Shown here: piece after piece, positions 45,179-56,228 of the stretch | Position numbering within the stretch: the stretch's first letter is position 1 | Layout: each line of letters starts with the position of its first letter | NCBI GenBank assembly: GCA_029959195.1 | Contig: CP114119.1 | Coordinates: 1,488,001-1,552,000 of the forward strand | DNA from: Dictyophora rubrovolvata | Taxonomy: Eukaryota > Basidiomycota > Agaricomycetes > Phallales > Phallaceae | Reading direction: 5' to 3' | DNA: 64,000 nucleotides | Notes under the pieces: generated by a model | Told to the model about the DNA's origin: nothing | Seen by the model: only the letters and a program-made list of their open reading frames with translations | Database searches by the model: none | Program-made: the position numbers and the translations under genes

Positions 45179-47951
45179 TCAAATAAATATATCAGGGTCA
45201 TCATTCCATATAGCGGCTGGTGCAGCAGGGGGACCACCATTCGCCGCCGAGCTTATGGTATCACTCAAGCTTGTGCCAAGCAGCGGAGCAATGTGCGCGC
45301 CAGCCATCATGTCCTTGAAATCCGGCGCATTGCCGGTCGTGTTGCCTGGAAACACCCGCGCATGAGAAAATGGATACAAAGGAACGCCAACTTTCAATGG
45401 TTGTGCTTGAGATGTCATTTGAAGAATTTCAGCCATAAGGCCTTGTAGCAATTTTTCTTGATGAACTAAAGATGGCCTTGAGGGAGAATGATAAGAGTAA
45501 GCAGCTCATCAAATACCTACTCCCGATTGGGGACTGAGTGCCGTATTCCAACATAGCCATCCTAGAACAGCAGACATATCGAACCGAATCAAGATAGATC
45601 AGCTGGAAAAGTTCATACCTTAACACGTTGATTTCACCCCATACAATAGCCTCATTGACACGATCCCCGAGTTCAATAAGTCGTTTACATAGATGCACTT
45701 GGACCACAGCTGCTAGATACCAACAGATTCTTGAATGGTAACGGCGGCCGTTAGCAATGCAAGGAGATGGAGGCAGGTAGAACACTCACACGGTGAAAGG
45801 ATGCAATCGTTTGATGGAAAATGAAGTCGAGGTGAATAAATAATACGCATTCAAGATAGCACGAGCGGCATCTAGACACCTTCCTGCTGAGGCGTCCATA
45901 GCATCAGATAAGTTAATAAACGGATTGTGCAAGGTTATGGTTGCCCTGATAATATCATCATCAATCGTCGTTGTTTGAAGGAAAAACGAAGGGCACATAC
46001 GCATGGGGAATTAGGTGCACAAGGTATAAGTCGGTGTCGACGCTCGTTTTTCTAAAGAGGTCGTTTATGCCTAGGCAGTTCTTGTATCCTTGGGGTAGAC
46101 TAGCAAGGAAGTCGGCGGTTACAAGGCGGTCGAGGGCTTTAAAGGTTGAGGACGATCGAACGTCATTGTGTTCCGTAGCGGTATCACGGAGATTTAGCCG
46201 AACGGTGTAGTCGGTAACTTTTCCAAATAGCATACAAGCTTTGATCAAAAGAATAAATGAATCTGTGTAGCAGGGTGGATGGACAACTAGAGTCGATTCG
46301 GTGCTCAAATCCTGCGGGTTATTTTCCACAATACGCTAATAAATGAATGATTTAGCAGGCACATTAGGCGTCAACGACGACTATAAATATACCTCAAGCT
46401 CGAAGTCTATGTAGCGTAAAGGCAGCTCAGTTCCAATGTCCCTTTCATCGATCCCATGCAGCCATCCCCCAACACTAACGAGGCGATCAAAAACGAGACT
46501 CATCCACCAAGTTCTTCTTCGTGATTCCAAATCCATAGGATCCTTTGGGGGAGGGAGATAACCCATTTGAATGCCGCCGAGAGATTTTACATGTGTACCA
46601 GGATAGTTCAGCCTGAGTGGTACAGCCACACGAGTCTGGAAACCAGCGAAAATCCAGACTTCCACCCATCTACCCTCCATATAAAGATACCAAGACAAAA
46701 CATTGGATGCTTGTAGAACGCTGAAGATTTGAGCTCCAGATGTTACCGTTTGGTCGATATAGGATCGTGTTTTAGCGGCATGGTATTCCGCAAAACGGTC
46801 CCTGCGGGTACCATCAGGAGCAATATCAATCGTCTCGACGGAAGTCCACCGAGATGCACTGGCACAAATAGCGTGTAGTATGGCAGGATGAGGGAAGTGA
46901 GAATGAGAGGGTGGCAAAGAAAGTGATGCCATAAAAGAAGGGCGATGTAGAATTCGTGATGCGCATGGGTCGCAGCGGAAATATATATCCACTCTGATAA
47001 ATGTAAGCTACGTGTTAGTTTTGACGTAGTAGCAACTGACTCAAGGACAAATTGACGTACAATCGCGAAAGGACCACGGGCTCAGGAAGATCTGAGTTCC
47101 ATCCTGAAAAAAGGAGACTCATGAAAGGGTCCGAGCATAAAGGGAAAGGTAGGGATCTAGGATGAGATTCATATTCAGTATCCTCTACTCGCGACAGCTC
47201 GCCGGATACAGCGTTCGCTGGGGGCATCTGATGCAGGATACTATTCGAGTCGGAAAGAGCTTGTCGTGGCGAATAACTTGAATCGGAAGGAACCAATGTA
47301 ATCCCCGCTGGTGGAGATGTACTATTAATGTTATCGGGGGACGCAGTATCTTGTTGAGCGACACCCATGGACTGTTGTAGCTCAAGCTGGGCTTCACGTA
47401 GTTTCTCTCGAAGCTCGGCTTATGAAGTATCAGATAACGGGATATCATGAGATAGCTAGCTGCATACATATTTCGGTTTCCAGAACGCGAACTCTCTCCG
47501 AGGGATCAGGAGCGGGTTTAGAAACAGGCCTTAACCCTTCAACAGGGTCATATGCACAAGCAGGCTCGGTGGGATGACTTGAAGAAAACATAAAAATGTC
47601 AGTTGTGAGGTGGTCATTGAATTGAAAGCGAGACACACGCGTAGCCGACTGGGGGAGGAACGGCGCATTGGGTGGTCCATGTTCGGACACAAGTACCACA
47701 ATGGGGGCGCTGAGCATCGCATTTCTTTAAGAAAAAGAAAAAAAAGAGTTCAGATCACAGAGCAGAGTCAGAAGTGGGGCAAGTTGTCGCGAACGTGTGA
47801 ACGGGTGAGTGGACGGTACATACCAGCTTTCGCTTGCGACACTGTTTACACGCTTGATTTCGCTTCAAAGCTGAGGCAGAGCTACCAGCTTAACAACACC
47901 TTAGTACCAGAAGGGATGTAGAAACTCAAAATGATCGATACCTTTTGGCAT
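45179..47951 (-). CDS. Zn2Cys6 fungal-specific transcription factor
   Basis: Binuclear zinc-cluster regulator. The first exons (minus) are 47951-47942 (MPK plus one base), 47888-47824 and 47724 onward. The cluster is split by introns and reads ACKQCRKRKLKC, DAQRPHCGTC, then VRTWTTQC, giving the standard C-x2-C-x6-C-x6-C-x2-C-x7-C spacing. A short coiled region follows (SERVRVLETEI). The fungal_trans middle homology region includes YFRCDPCASRILHRPSFMAS and the typical RRRTWWMSLVFDRL. The C-terminus is Pro/Ala-rich. Target genes are unknown. The neighbours do not suggest a pathway cluster, so it is probably not a cluster-specific regulator. Confidence 0.88.
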
Positions 47952-48555
47952 GGGACGGACGTAGTAATACAGAGATGCTGGCTCTAGCTCAACTAGTCAG
48001 GCTGAATGGCCAAGCACTAATTATAATAAGCCCGCCAATTTACACGGACTATTCATTAAATAGCCTCCCAAGATCATCACAGTCTTACGGTTGGCGTATA
48101 CCATGTCCGCTCCAGTACTGGTCTGTATTTATTCATTTCGAATTTTATATTCTTACTATATCTCTGAAATTCTTAGTGTCTTGCCTGCATCGCTGAAAAG
48201 CTGGTTCCCTATCAAGCATCAGAGGCGTTGTATTTTTGAGTAATAAGCCTATTAATATGCTTAATCAAAGGATGGTCTGGGGATGAGCACTGGCAGCCCG
48301 GGTGCACTGCATGCCAGGCCAAAGTGTTCTCAAACCCGGCAATGACACCATCTAAGCTTTGGGCACACTACCATTGACAGCCACACAATCTTATAATAGG
48401 AAAGTCTTGCGATATGCTAATAATTTTGTTACTTGATAAAGACACTATTAGTGCAATGATGATCTCCTTTCAGCTGAACGACTTAAAAACTATACCATTC
48501 TCTATAGTAGGTCATAAGTCTTGCTGCAGCACTGGAAAGATTCTGCTCGCTGTAA
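47952..48555. other. intergenic region between Zn2Cys6 and UPF0047 genes
   Basis: About 600 bp containing the promoter of the zinc-cluster gene and the UPF0047 3' end. It is AT-rich in parts with short inverted repeats but no motif I can name. Confidence 0.45.
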
Positions 48556-49418
48556 TCAACCTCCTAAAATTGTGGCCACGATCCTACGCGAATGAGCTGC
48601 ATTCCTGAATTCCGCCAGGTAGATACCTATTTGCAATCGTTTAGTCATGTGTTAAAGTTGAGCGATTTACATATACCTTGCCATGTGCCTAAATTCAACC
48701 TTCCGTTGGTAATAGGAATTTGAACGGATGTTCCTACAAGCGTCGCTTTCGTATGGGAAACCCTGAAACTGATGAGATATCTAATGGTCAGGGTATCGAT
48801 CGTCTTACGAGTCACTAGTAAGTGCATGTCTTAGAACCGCCCTCAAAGACACCTATATGAAATTGGTAAACTCACTCGGGCCCTTCATCTGTATGCCTTG
48901 AATGGTTTACAAAACTTGTCAGAAGGTAGGCTTCAATAAACAGCTCATTGAATTTACCCACAACCATGGCAAACTCTCTGGTACAATTCTATCCAGACAC
49001 ATTGTCATGTCTGTAACGTAATATCAAACTGTCGTCCAGGGCTTAGTTTGCCGAAATAATTCGGAGTACCTTTCCTAACGTCTTATTGGGGATTCTGATT
49101 CAGTTTCAAATTACCCCGGATGCAAAGACGGATCAGTCTCACCAGAATCATAGTTCTCGTTGATAGTCAATGCCGCAGATGTATGTTGTCTAGCAATAAT
49201 CCAGTATGCCATAAATAAATGCAATATCCTTGACATACATGAAAAGAAACAAAATGCCGATCTACATGGGATAAATGAGAATATAATATAATAAACTAAA
49301 ATTCCCAACAAACCTTTGTTTCTGATAAGCCTTCTTGAATGTGCTGGACAATTTCATCAGTGACCAGATAGCACCCTTTAGAGCGTCGAGATAGTGCAAA
49401 TGTTTTCTGCCAGGGCAT
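48556..49418 (-). CDS. UPF0047/YjbQ-family protein built from nine tiny exons
   Basis: Small cytosolic protein of the YjbQ family, whose bacterial members show secondary thiamine-phosphate synthase activity; the fungal role is unknown. Nine exons (minus): 49418-49314, 49261-49239, 49189-49143, 49081-49070, 49010-48965, 48896-48876, 48814-48809, 48762-48677 and 48626-48556. They sum to 417 nt, 138 residues plus stop. Landmarks: MPWQKTFALSRRSKGCYLVT, IQHTSAALTINENYD, DRIVPESLPWHTDEGPDD, GTSVQIPITNGRLNLGTWQG and RRIVATILGG, which include the conserved His and Asp residues. Exons 4 (12 nt) and 7 (6 nt) are needed to restore the family's YDSDVRKDM and EGPDD...H spacing. Confidence 0.9.
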
Positions 49419-49631
49419 CGGCGTTACTTAGACAAAACTGGGTTTTTGTCATGTACTATCAAGGTTCCCGCCGCAAACGCCGTCACACTGTGATCGTGTC
49501 GCTTTTACTAGTCTTTCGAGAGTAAACTAACCGTCCTGGGTATCGTAGCCGAGTGTTGTGTGTTTTTAGCATCCACTGAGCCTATGTTGGACCAAAAAAA
49601 AGAGTTCGATATTCTACAATGTATGAAAACA

Positions 49632-51225
49632 CTATGGACGTAACGCATTATTGTTGGGTAATCGTGATTTTGCACTGTCCAAGCCCAAGATAACAAAACT
49701 GAATAATACAAGGCATGCTCCCACAGTAGCTTGTCCTGAAGCCGACACGTTTATTAACGCGTCCCCAATGACAGCCAAAGGGATGGTTAAGCTAAGTCCA
49801 ATAGTGACAACGACTGGTGTAGTCTTTAGCATGGCCAAAACATAAATATAATCGGAAGACCAGGTGATGAACATCTTAGCAGTTTCGTAAATAAACCTTG
49901 AACGTTAGGGAACGCTGAATTACCTAACTTACGTTGAGTACGACGGCGCCCCAGTCTTTCGCAGTGTGAGGAAGACTGAATCTTTCGTAGCCCGAGAAAT
50001 GAAGAAGGCCAGCAATGGGTATCATAAGAACGATGTTGAATATCCCCACGAATCCGAAAAAAAGCTGCATGTTGATACGAGATTCTTCCTTCACTCGTAT
50101 CTGGTGAGGCAAAGAGTATTATTCAATTTACTCTTGATTATAAATTTAAACCCAACAACCTTAAGCAATAATACGTATAGCGCATAGAATACTGCCGATA
50201 AGGCGGCCAGAAAGTCGCCTAAGATAGGACGATGGCCGGGAGATGAAGTATCAGTTTGAGCATTGTCCGCTAAACATACCAATACTACCCCGATGAAGCT
50301 GCAATGTAGAGCACAAACGTAAACCACATAGTATTGTCAAAATGAAAAACAAACAAACAAACAAACAAACCTCGTTACAACAGTTGTTACTTTCGTAGCG
50401 GTCAATGATTCTACTCCAAACAGGCGGCCTAACCCTAAGGTTACGAAACCTACAAATGCATAATTGAACAAATGAAATACACAGGACAACATGACAATAC
50501 TCCTCACCACTTGTACTAGACAGGATAGTAGCGCTTGCGACGGATACGTAATCCAGGGAGGCATTCACAGCCCAATTGGCAATGAACCAAAGAAAGCAGA
50601 AGGTCAATGCTAGTCGTGCAGTTTCTTTCGTCGACAAGGGATCCAAGCTATCTCTTGAGGGAACGTCAGGGCCTTGAGCCTATAATTTATAATCATGAAC
50701 GAAAATTCCATAAAGTTTCATAGAAACAGTCGTTGATCACTGCGTACAATGTTTTCGTAAATATCAGCCGGATCATCGTTCCCAGATATTGGTCGGTATC
50801 CTTTGTATTTTCTCCAATGGTATCAGCATGCTGGGTCAGGACCATTTATTGGCCGCACATACAAATAGTTTGGGATCATAGTACACCTCCTCAAGGCCAA
50901 CGGTATCAGATAAAGGGCAAAAGCACTAGTGTTGAAATAGGTGACTCTTTAAAAGTTTCTGCGCTGTAAGAGAGATATAAACGAATGATCAACTTTGACA
51001 AAACATACAAAAACGGTTTATGATAGCCATTAGAAAACAATGCCTGTCGACGACGTGGTCAATTAAAGGGATCATTAAGAAAGCGTTTATTAACTGTGCC
51101 TGAGTAATGAAGTTGGACAGCGTCCACAGCAGGACAACGACTAAAAGAAGAGCTATCCCAGTAACATATCGTCTTGTCTCGTAAGGCGTCGTCGATGCTC
51201 TTTCACCCGAACTGGGTGAAGTCAT
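49632..51225 (-). CDS. SLC35F5-like membrane transporter (DMT superfamily)
   Basis: Polytopic membrane protein related to human SLC35F5 and yeast YML018C (vacuolar/thiamine-repressed transporter group). The start at 51225 gives MTSPSSGERASTTPYETRRY, followed by about ten hydrophobic helices spread over several exons: GIALLLVVVLLWTLSNFI, LALTFCFLWFIANWAVNAS, SVASATILSSTSG, FVTLGLGRLFGVE, FIGVVLVCLADN, GDFLAALSAVFYALYVLL, MQLFFGFVGIFNIVLMIP and MFITWSSDYIYVLAMLKTTP. NWAVNASLDYVSVASATILSS is close to the family signature. The substrate is unknown. One intron contains an (AAAC)n repeat. It is divergent from the FAM192A-like gene, with 56 bp between start codons. Confidence 0.9.
50345..50370. repeat. 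(AAAC)n microsatellite in a transporter intron
   Basis: About six tandem CAAA/AAAC units just upstream (plus-strand sense) of a coding segment of the SLC35F5-like gene; on the gene's strand this is a GTTT repeat near the 5' splice side. Confidence 0.85.
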
Positions 51226-51281
51226 GCAGGCTTGGATTTGACGCCCGAATTGCTCCCGCCACTTTTCTAGTTTTCAAACTG

Positions 51282-52151
51282 ATGGCGGACATATCCTCGC
51301 TTTCATCTGGCGGTGTTAACTCTCGATTTGTTTCTGAGACAGAAATCGACGCGATAAATAAGCGAAGAGAAGAGCAATGGAAAGCTGCTTACGCCAGGTA
51401 TGAATCAAACGACCTTTAGTTGACCGAACTCAATCCGGTTGCTGGATACTAGACTTGGTCAGGACACTCCAGAACAACCTCAAGAAGATGTATATGATGG
51501 TCGGAGCTTGGCTGAAGTATATCACTTATTGACTTTGAGTTCATGTTAGAACTTACCTTGATTTTTTTCAGAAATTAGCTGCAAACAAAGTCAGTCGACA
51601 CCTCTACTCTCGTTTCTATTCTGATGGAAGACCTTTCTTTAGATGGCCCAGCAAGAAGAATGGGAACAAAAAATGAAACTCAGTTCGTCTGTTTTATTAG
51701 GTCATTATACGTGCATGGTGCATTGAGAGTGTCCTCCAGGTAATCAATTTAGATCATTGGAAGAAGATGAAGTGCTCTTCCTGGACACACTCCGAGAAAA
51801 ACAGATGGAAGAGGAACGCAAGCGTAAACAAGAAGACGGGGAAGAAGTGAAGAATTTTAAACAGTGCGATTATATCCTTCTTCTCTTCTCCTCATCTCAT
51901 CAATTTGTAGAGCTGTTGCTGCTCGCAATCACGAAATATCCAATTCGGCGTCCACCGAAACGCAGGCTAAAGTGCCCTCACAACCTGGAAAACCAAAGCC
52001 CATAGCTCCTAAAAGAGATAACAAGAAGTTGAAGGGAGTTGTCGTTAAGAGGAAGAGCACTTCTGCCAAAGAAACCCCTTCGACGACCTCCAGCTCAAAG
52101 TCTCAGACAGAAGACGACCAGCCTAACGCTAAGCGACAAAAAACTGCGTAG
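51282..52151 (+). CDS. FAM192A/NIP30 (PSME3IP1) N-terminal domain protein
   Basis: Nuclear protein of the NIP30 family; the human homologue binds the proteasome activator PA28-gamma. Exons: 51282-51397, 51453-51516, 51572-51589, 51643-51682, 51740-51863 and 51911-52151. The family domain is spread over the first five exons: SRFVSETEIDAINKRREEQW, EDVYDGRSLAEKLAANK, QQEEWEQKMKLSNQFRSL, then EEDEVLFLDTLREKQMEEER. A Lys/Ser-rich tail (KRDNKKLKGVVVKRKSTS, and NAKRQKTA at the end) looks like a nuclear localisation signal. Exon 3 is 18 nt. The start is the first ATG before the conserved domain. It converges on ESS2, with 84 bp between stops. Confidence 0.88.
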
Positions 52152-52235
52152 GTGGCTGAGGGGGTTCGCATCGAAAGGTAGCCGTGCGGACCTTTTGAGA
52201 ATAACGAACAACAATTTTCATTAAAATCTGGCAAA

Positions 52236-53906
52236 CTACAAGGCTCGTCTGGTCATGGGACTCGGAGTCCATCGCACATTCGAAATATCTTTTCCCTTTC
52301 CCACTCCTTCCCAACTTGTACCACGCTGCATTACATCTGCACGTCTGCTAGCTGACGTGCCTAGACTTGCTGTTCTATCTAACAATCTTCGTGCCGCGGG
52401 TGTCAGTAAACCCGGATGACGCGAGGTCACATCATTACGACTGCCAGGTTCGCGTCGATGAAATACTGTTGGTGTACCCGACAATAAGGAGGCTTTGGCT
52501 CTTAGCGAGCGTGAAGCTGATGATGCAAGTTTATGGGCTACTTTTTCTCGTGATGTCGGCGGAGGTAGATGGAAAGGAGTACCGGGAACAACGACTTCTT
52601 CCGCTGACTCTGTCGAGAGAACCCGAGGTGTTCCAGTTATGGTTCCCCAAGTCATTAGTTTATTCACAGCAACAGGACCTAATTGCGAGGGTGTTGGTGA
52701 CGGGACGGTTGGAAGCAGAGGAAATGTCGTTGTCGTGGTGGTTTTGACATCTGTGAAATGTGCTTGAAGAGTTACGCCGGAATAATATGAAATTTTGACT
52801 TACATGGCTCTCCGGCAATTGCTGCACCTATTCTGCTCCGAGTAGGACTTGTTGGTACGTCGAGACCAACATTGCCGTCTTCGTTCGATTGCTCTGGTAA
52901 TCGAGTATTTGCGTGGTTGATGATTTTGGGTATTTTTTCTCGAGCTCCTCTAGGCAAAGACGTTGGTCCATCATACGGTGATCGATCTGCGTCCGGGGGA
53001 AACATAAGAGCATTTCGCGTCTAAAACAACTATAAGTAATATAGACAAGGAACCGTGAAACATATCACATACTTTAAAAGCCCAACCATCCACACTTGCG
53101 GTTCGAGTGTCTTTTAGGGGGGCCATTACGTCTGTGGGTACTTTGAAACGGGAGGATGCGTCTAAAGCTACGACTAAATCGGTCCCGTGTTGTGTGCCTG
53201 TTACTTGCTTTTGGGAATCATCTGAGACTACGACTAAGTCCACCTCCGTTTCAGTGTTTGAAATTTGCTTGACGTCTGCCATCTGAGCTTGAGGTCCCGT
53301 AATCAGCTTTACGTCGGGTTTCTCAATAACTAAACGTTCTCGAACGCCTGGAGGTCTTGCAGTGCTATCTTCAAGAAGTAACTTGCTTCGTCTATCATCC
53401 TCGATTGCTTTAATGCCCAAAGCCCTTCTCTGAGCCTCCCAAGCCCATTTCCACTTTTCTTTCCGCTGTTTATTTTCCTCGTTTAACACTTCAACAAAGC
53501 TTGCATTATCTTCGGAAGTAAATCGGGCTTGAAATTCGTCCAGAGACAGGTCAGCATTAAATCGCGAGGCTTTGTTAACGAAGAAGTTGGCTGAATCGGA
53601 TGTTCGTGCTGGGGTTTCTCCAGCGAGACCGAATGGGGTGCGTCCCGGTGTCGCTGCAGCTCGTAGTGAAGAACCACTTGGTAAAGGTGTCGATAAATCA
53701 TGCAGCCGACGTACTGAGGCAGCTACTCGCTGTGGGTCCTGTGATTGCAATGCATCCAGGTATGAATTCGTAGCATCCAAATGGTTCAGAGAAGGAAAGA
53801 AATCGCGGGCTATAATTCCTGAAAGAGCTGCGGTATACTCATCTTCTTCTAGTATTTCTTGGCCGTTTAAAGAGCGTGAATGCTTTGTTTGGTCTTCAGC
53901 AGACAT
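52236..53906 (-). CDS. ESS2/DGCR14 (Es2) nuclear splicing factor
   Basis: Homologue of DGCR14/ESS-2/Bis1, a spliceosomal C-complex-associated nuclear protein. Exons (minus): 53906-53073, 53020-52804 and 52750-52236. The start is MSAEDQTKHSRSLNGQEILE. Family motifs: EEDEYTAALSGIIARDFFP and YLDALQSQDP at the N-terminus, then LDEFQARFTSEDNASFVEVL and EKWKWAWEAQ. Next come NALMFPPDADRSPY and the C-terminal TWGTITGTPRVL, the conserved Es2 TP motif. The rest is Thr/Ser/Pro-rich and disordered. Length and motif order fit the family well. Confidence 0.93.
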
Positions 53907-54200
53907 CAATACTAAGTAGGTCAATGTGGCGAAGGATCAAGCGAAGGATGCCGCGTATTATGTAACCAATGCCGGAACGGCAAGTTGCGAGCCTACCCAC
54001 TTGCCACTTGCCACTTGCACAACTGGAAGACGAGAAGAAATCATTATTATTAGGGCGAACTGGAAAAGAAAAAGAAAAATAAACAGGGTTTGAGATTTAA
54101 ATTCATGTTCTCTGATACACATGCATTCATATAGAAACGGGATTTATGCGCTGAGAAATCTTTACAACTTGCATAACGTTCCGGCGCAAATAAACATTGA

Positions 54201-54374
54201 TTATACTGTTGCGCATGCGCCTGCTGCCTGCAAGAAACTCGTGATCGTCTTCTGCTGCTCGACGAAAGCTTTCTCTAATGCTGCTATACGCTGCCGCTCC
54301 TGTTGGGCCTGCTGCTCAAATATGACTTTCATTGAGGCCAGGATGCCTCCCACGTCGACTAATTTTTCCGACAT
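54201..54374 (-). CDS. possible small coiled-coil protein
   Basis: A 57-residue open frame starting MSEKLVDVGGILASMKVIFE and ending ACATV. The middle is a strongly heptad-like, Gln/Arg-rich helix (EQQAQQERQRIAALEKAF), typical of small kinetochore or trafficking-complex subunits, but I cannot assign a family. It could also be the last exon of a longer minus-strand gene. Its ATG lies only 15 bp from the ATG of a divergent plus-strand frame, which makes it unlikely that both are complete genes with those starts. Confidence 0.4.
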   Translation of the reverse strand: MSEKLVDVGGILASMKVIFEQQAQQERQRIAALEKAFVEQQKTITSFLQAAGACATV

Positions 54375-54389
54375 AGCGCGGACTCGAGG

Positions 54390-54623
54390 ATGTCAATGTG
54401 CCCGATGCTGTCTTCACCTGCAAAGTCGGATCATCAACTCTCGCCACCGCTTTCAGCACCATCGGTGTACTCCTCTATCTACAATCGATCTCTTATTGAT
54501 GAAGATCCTTTCCATCGTAGGGAACCAGCCCCGCCACTCCCCCGCATAGAGGGCAATGTGACCGTTCTACCTCCCGGAAGGAGGAAGCAGCTGACGGAAG
54601 CTGAGAAACCGATACCATTCTAA
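54390..54623 (+). CDS. possible small Pro-rich protein
   Basis: A 77-residue open frame beginning MSMCPMLSSPAKSDHQ, rich in Pro and Ser, with a more ordered end (IYNRSLIDEDPFHRR and RRKQLTEAEKPIPF). No family is recognised. It may be a short gene, an exon of a spliced transcript, or chance. The proximity of the divergent minus-strand frame at 54374 is a reason for caution. Confidence 0.35.
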   Translation: MSMCPMLSSPAKSDHQLSPPLSAPSVYSSIYNRSLIDEDPFHRREPAPPLPRIEGNVTVLPPGRRKQLTEAEKPIPF

Positions 54624-55013
54624 CTCGAGAAGGAAATATTTGTGTTTTGTAAGTTTTGGTGCTTTGTTTCTGCTATATATCATTGAATAGTGTCGAATCA
54701 GGAGTCTAATGTGGGGGGACGAATTTTTAGGATACTCTATGCTGACGGCGTAAGCCATAAGACGGATGAAGTTTTGACGGCTGTATATGTGACGCATGTA
54801 TTGAAGATCATGGGGGAAGCTGAATACCCTAGAAGGCAGTTAAGTAGAAAATATAGTATCATCATTCCTCCTACTAAAGTTCGCAAATAAATCATACAAT
54901 TTTCTGTAAGCATAAAAAAGATGAAGCAATATAATCAATGTCAGTAGAAGCTCGAGAAATGTTGCAAAATGCGAGGTATCACAGGGGGAAAGAAGTATCG
55001 CACGGGCATCCTA

Positions 55014-56228
55014 TCAAGTCATCTTCACACAAACCCGTCGATGCTCTTCTCAATCCTTCTTCTGGTGCTCCAGACAGCAATACTTGACGAGCTTGCACTT
55101 GCTACACGTCTGACCCACAATTCTGTGATCTCTCGCCTCAATGCTGCTCTCGGAACCCTCACTGCTGCCAGTGGATATCGACGCCGGCTCCTCGTCAAAG
55201 CACACGTCGCACTCAATCCAATTACACATCTGGCGCGCGCGGATTCTGCGCCCAAACTCTCCTCCCCGTTTGATCTCAAGTACGGCAGCGGTTTCTAGGC
55301 CCCGCCTGGGAAAACGGATCATCTCACAGTCTTCAGTACAGGAGGGATTGGGACAACCGGTAGGGTAGTCGTAGAATATTTCTTTGTCTGGGACAAAGGA
55401 AGCATGGGTGAAGAGGACTTGAGAATAGGAGGTGGTTTGGTGTGAGAAAAGGACAATGAAACGGGGACGCTTCTCATAAAGGATGGCGCGAAGAGTGAGA
55501 TCGATCTGGGGGAAACATGGAATTCTTTTCTGTCGGACAAGTGTGTGCGTTATACGCATATCTAATAGGAAACGGTAAGCTGTGGTGATGATACCAGCTA
55601 GAAGGACAGCAGACGTACGTTCGTATTGTATTTTTCGCTCCATGCTGGGTTTACACGTTCGCCCAAAGGCCTGTCGACAGACCAGCTTGAAATACTCTGT
55701 CACGTCGTCCATTTCCTGTCGTTCGAGATCGGTGACGATGATGAAGATCTCATCACAGCCCGTGTCGTGCATACCACGTAGGATCATCAACTCCGGCAAC
55801 TGGGCAAAAATTAAGCACAAATTTTCTTTGATTACACGGGTAGATTCGCGCACCATGGTAAACACAACGGGCATCATAGATAATTTTCGCTCCTGCATTG
55901 AGCGGTGGTGGTAGACGTGGGTCGTCCACGTCCTGTCGAGGGGTATGAGTCGCCCCGTGTCGACAGTGCGGCAGAAGATGTTCTCGGGAACGAATTCGCC
56001 TTTGCTCCAGACGATGACCTGCTTGTTCTGGGTGGGTGTGTGCTTGCGTTCTCTGAGCTCGCGAAACCACTCGTGGTAAGCGTCGTGAATCAAGCCGCGG
56101 TGTTCGAGCCATTTGTCGATGAGCATGTTGGTGGATTCGTGGTCAAGCGTAGTCTTGACTAGCTCCGTCATTGAGAGGTTCGGCGGCGAGAACAGAGAGT
56201 AGTGCTGCTCGCGGTGCGGTATAGCCAT
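55014..56228 (-). CDS. intronless MYND-finger protein with a TGA inside the finger
   Basis: Single-exon gene starting MAIPHREQHYSLFSPPNL. About 390 residues are open to a TGA at 55050-55052. The body matches no domain I can name; it is typical of the many MYND-finger paralogues of mushroom-forming fungi. The C-terminus has CDVC, then after a Ser/Glu-rich insert TCSKCKLVKYCCLEHQKKD, which is the MYND zinc finger. The next codon is TGA where the family has Trp (DW), and the same frame continues EEHRRVCVKMT to a TGA at 55014-55016, supplying the last His and Cys ligands. So either the gene is newly truncated, the stop is read through, or there is a sequencing error. The lack of introns is unusual here. 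Confidence 0.75.

Larger units (their letters stand above)
53907..55013. other. 1.1-kb region with unresolved small open frames
   Basis: It holds the ESS2 promoter and at least three short open frames (54201-54374 minus, 54390-54623 plus, 54690-54890 plus). A good donor (GTAAGT near 54647) and acceptor (AATAG near 54710) hint at a spliced plus-strand transcript. I could not connect these into a recognisable gene. Confidence 0.4.
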
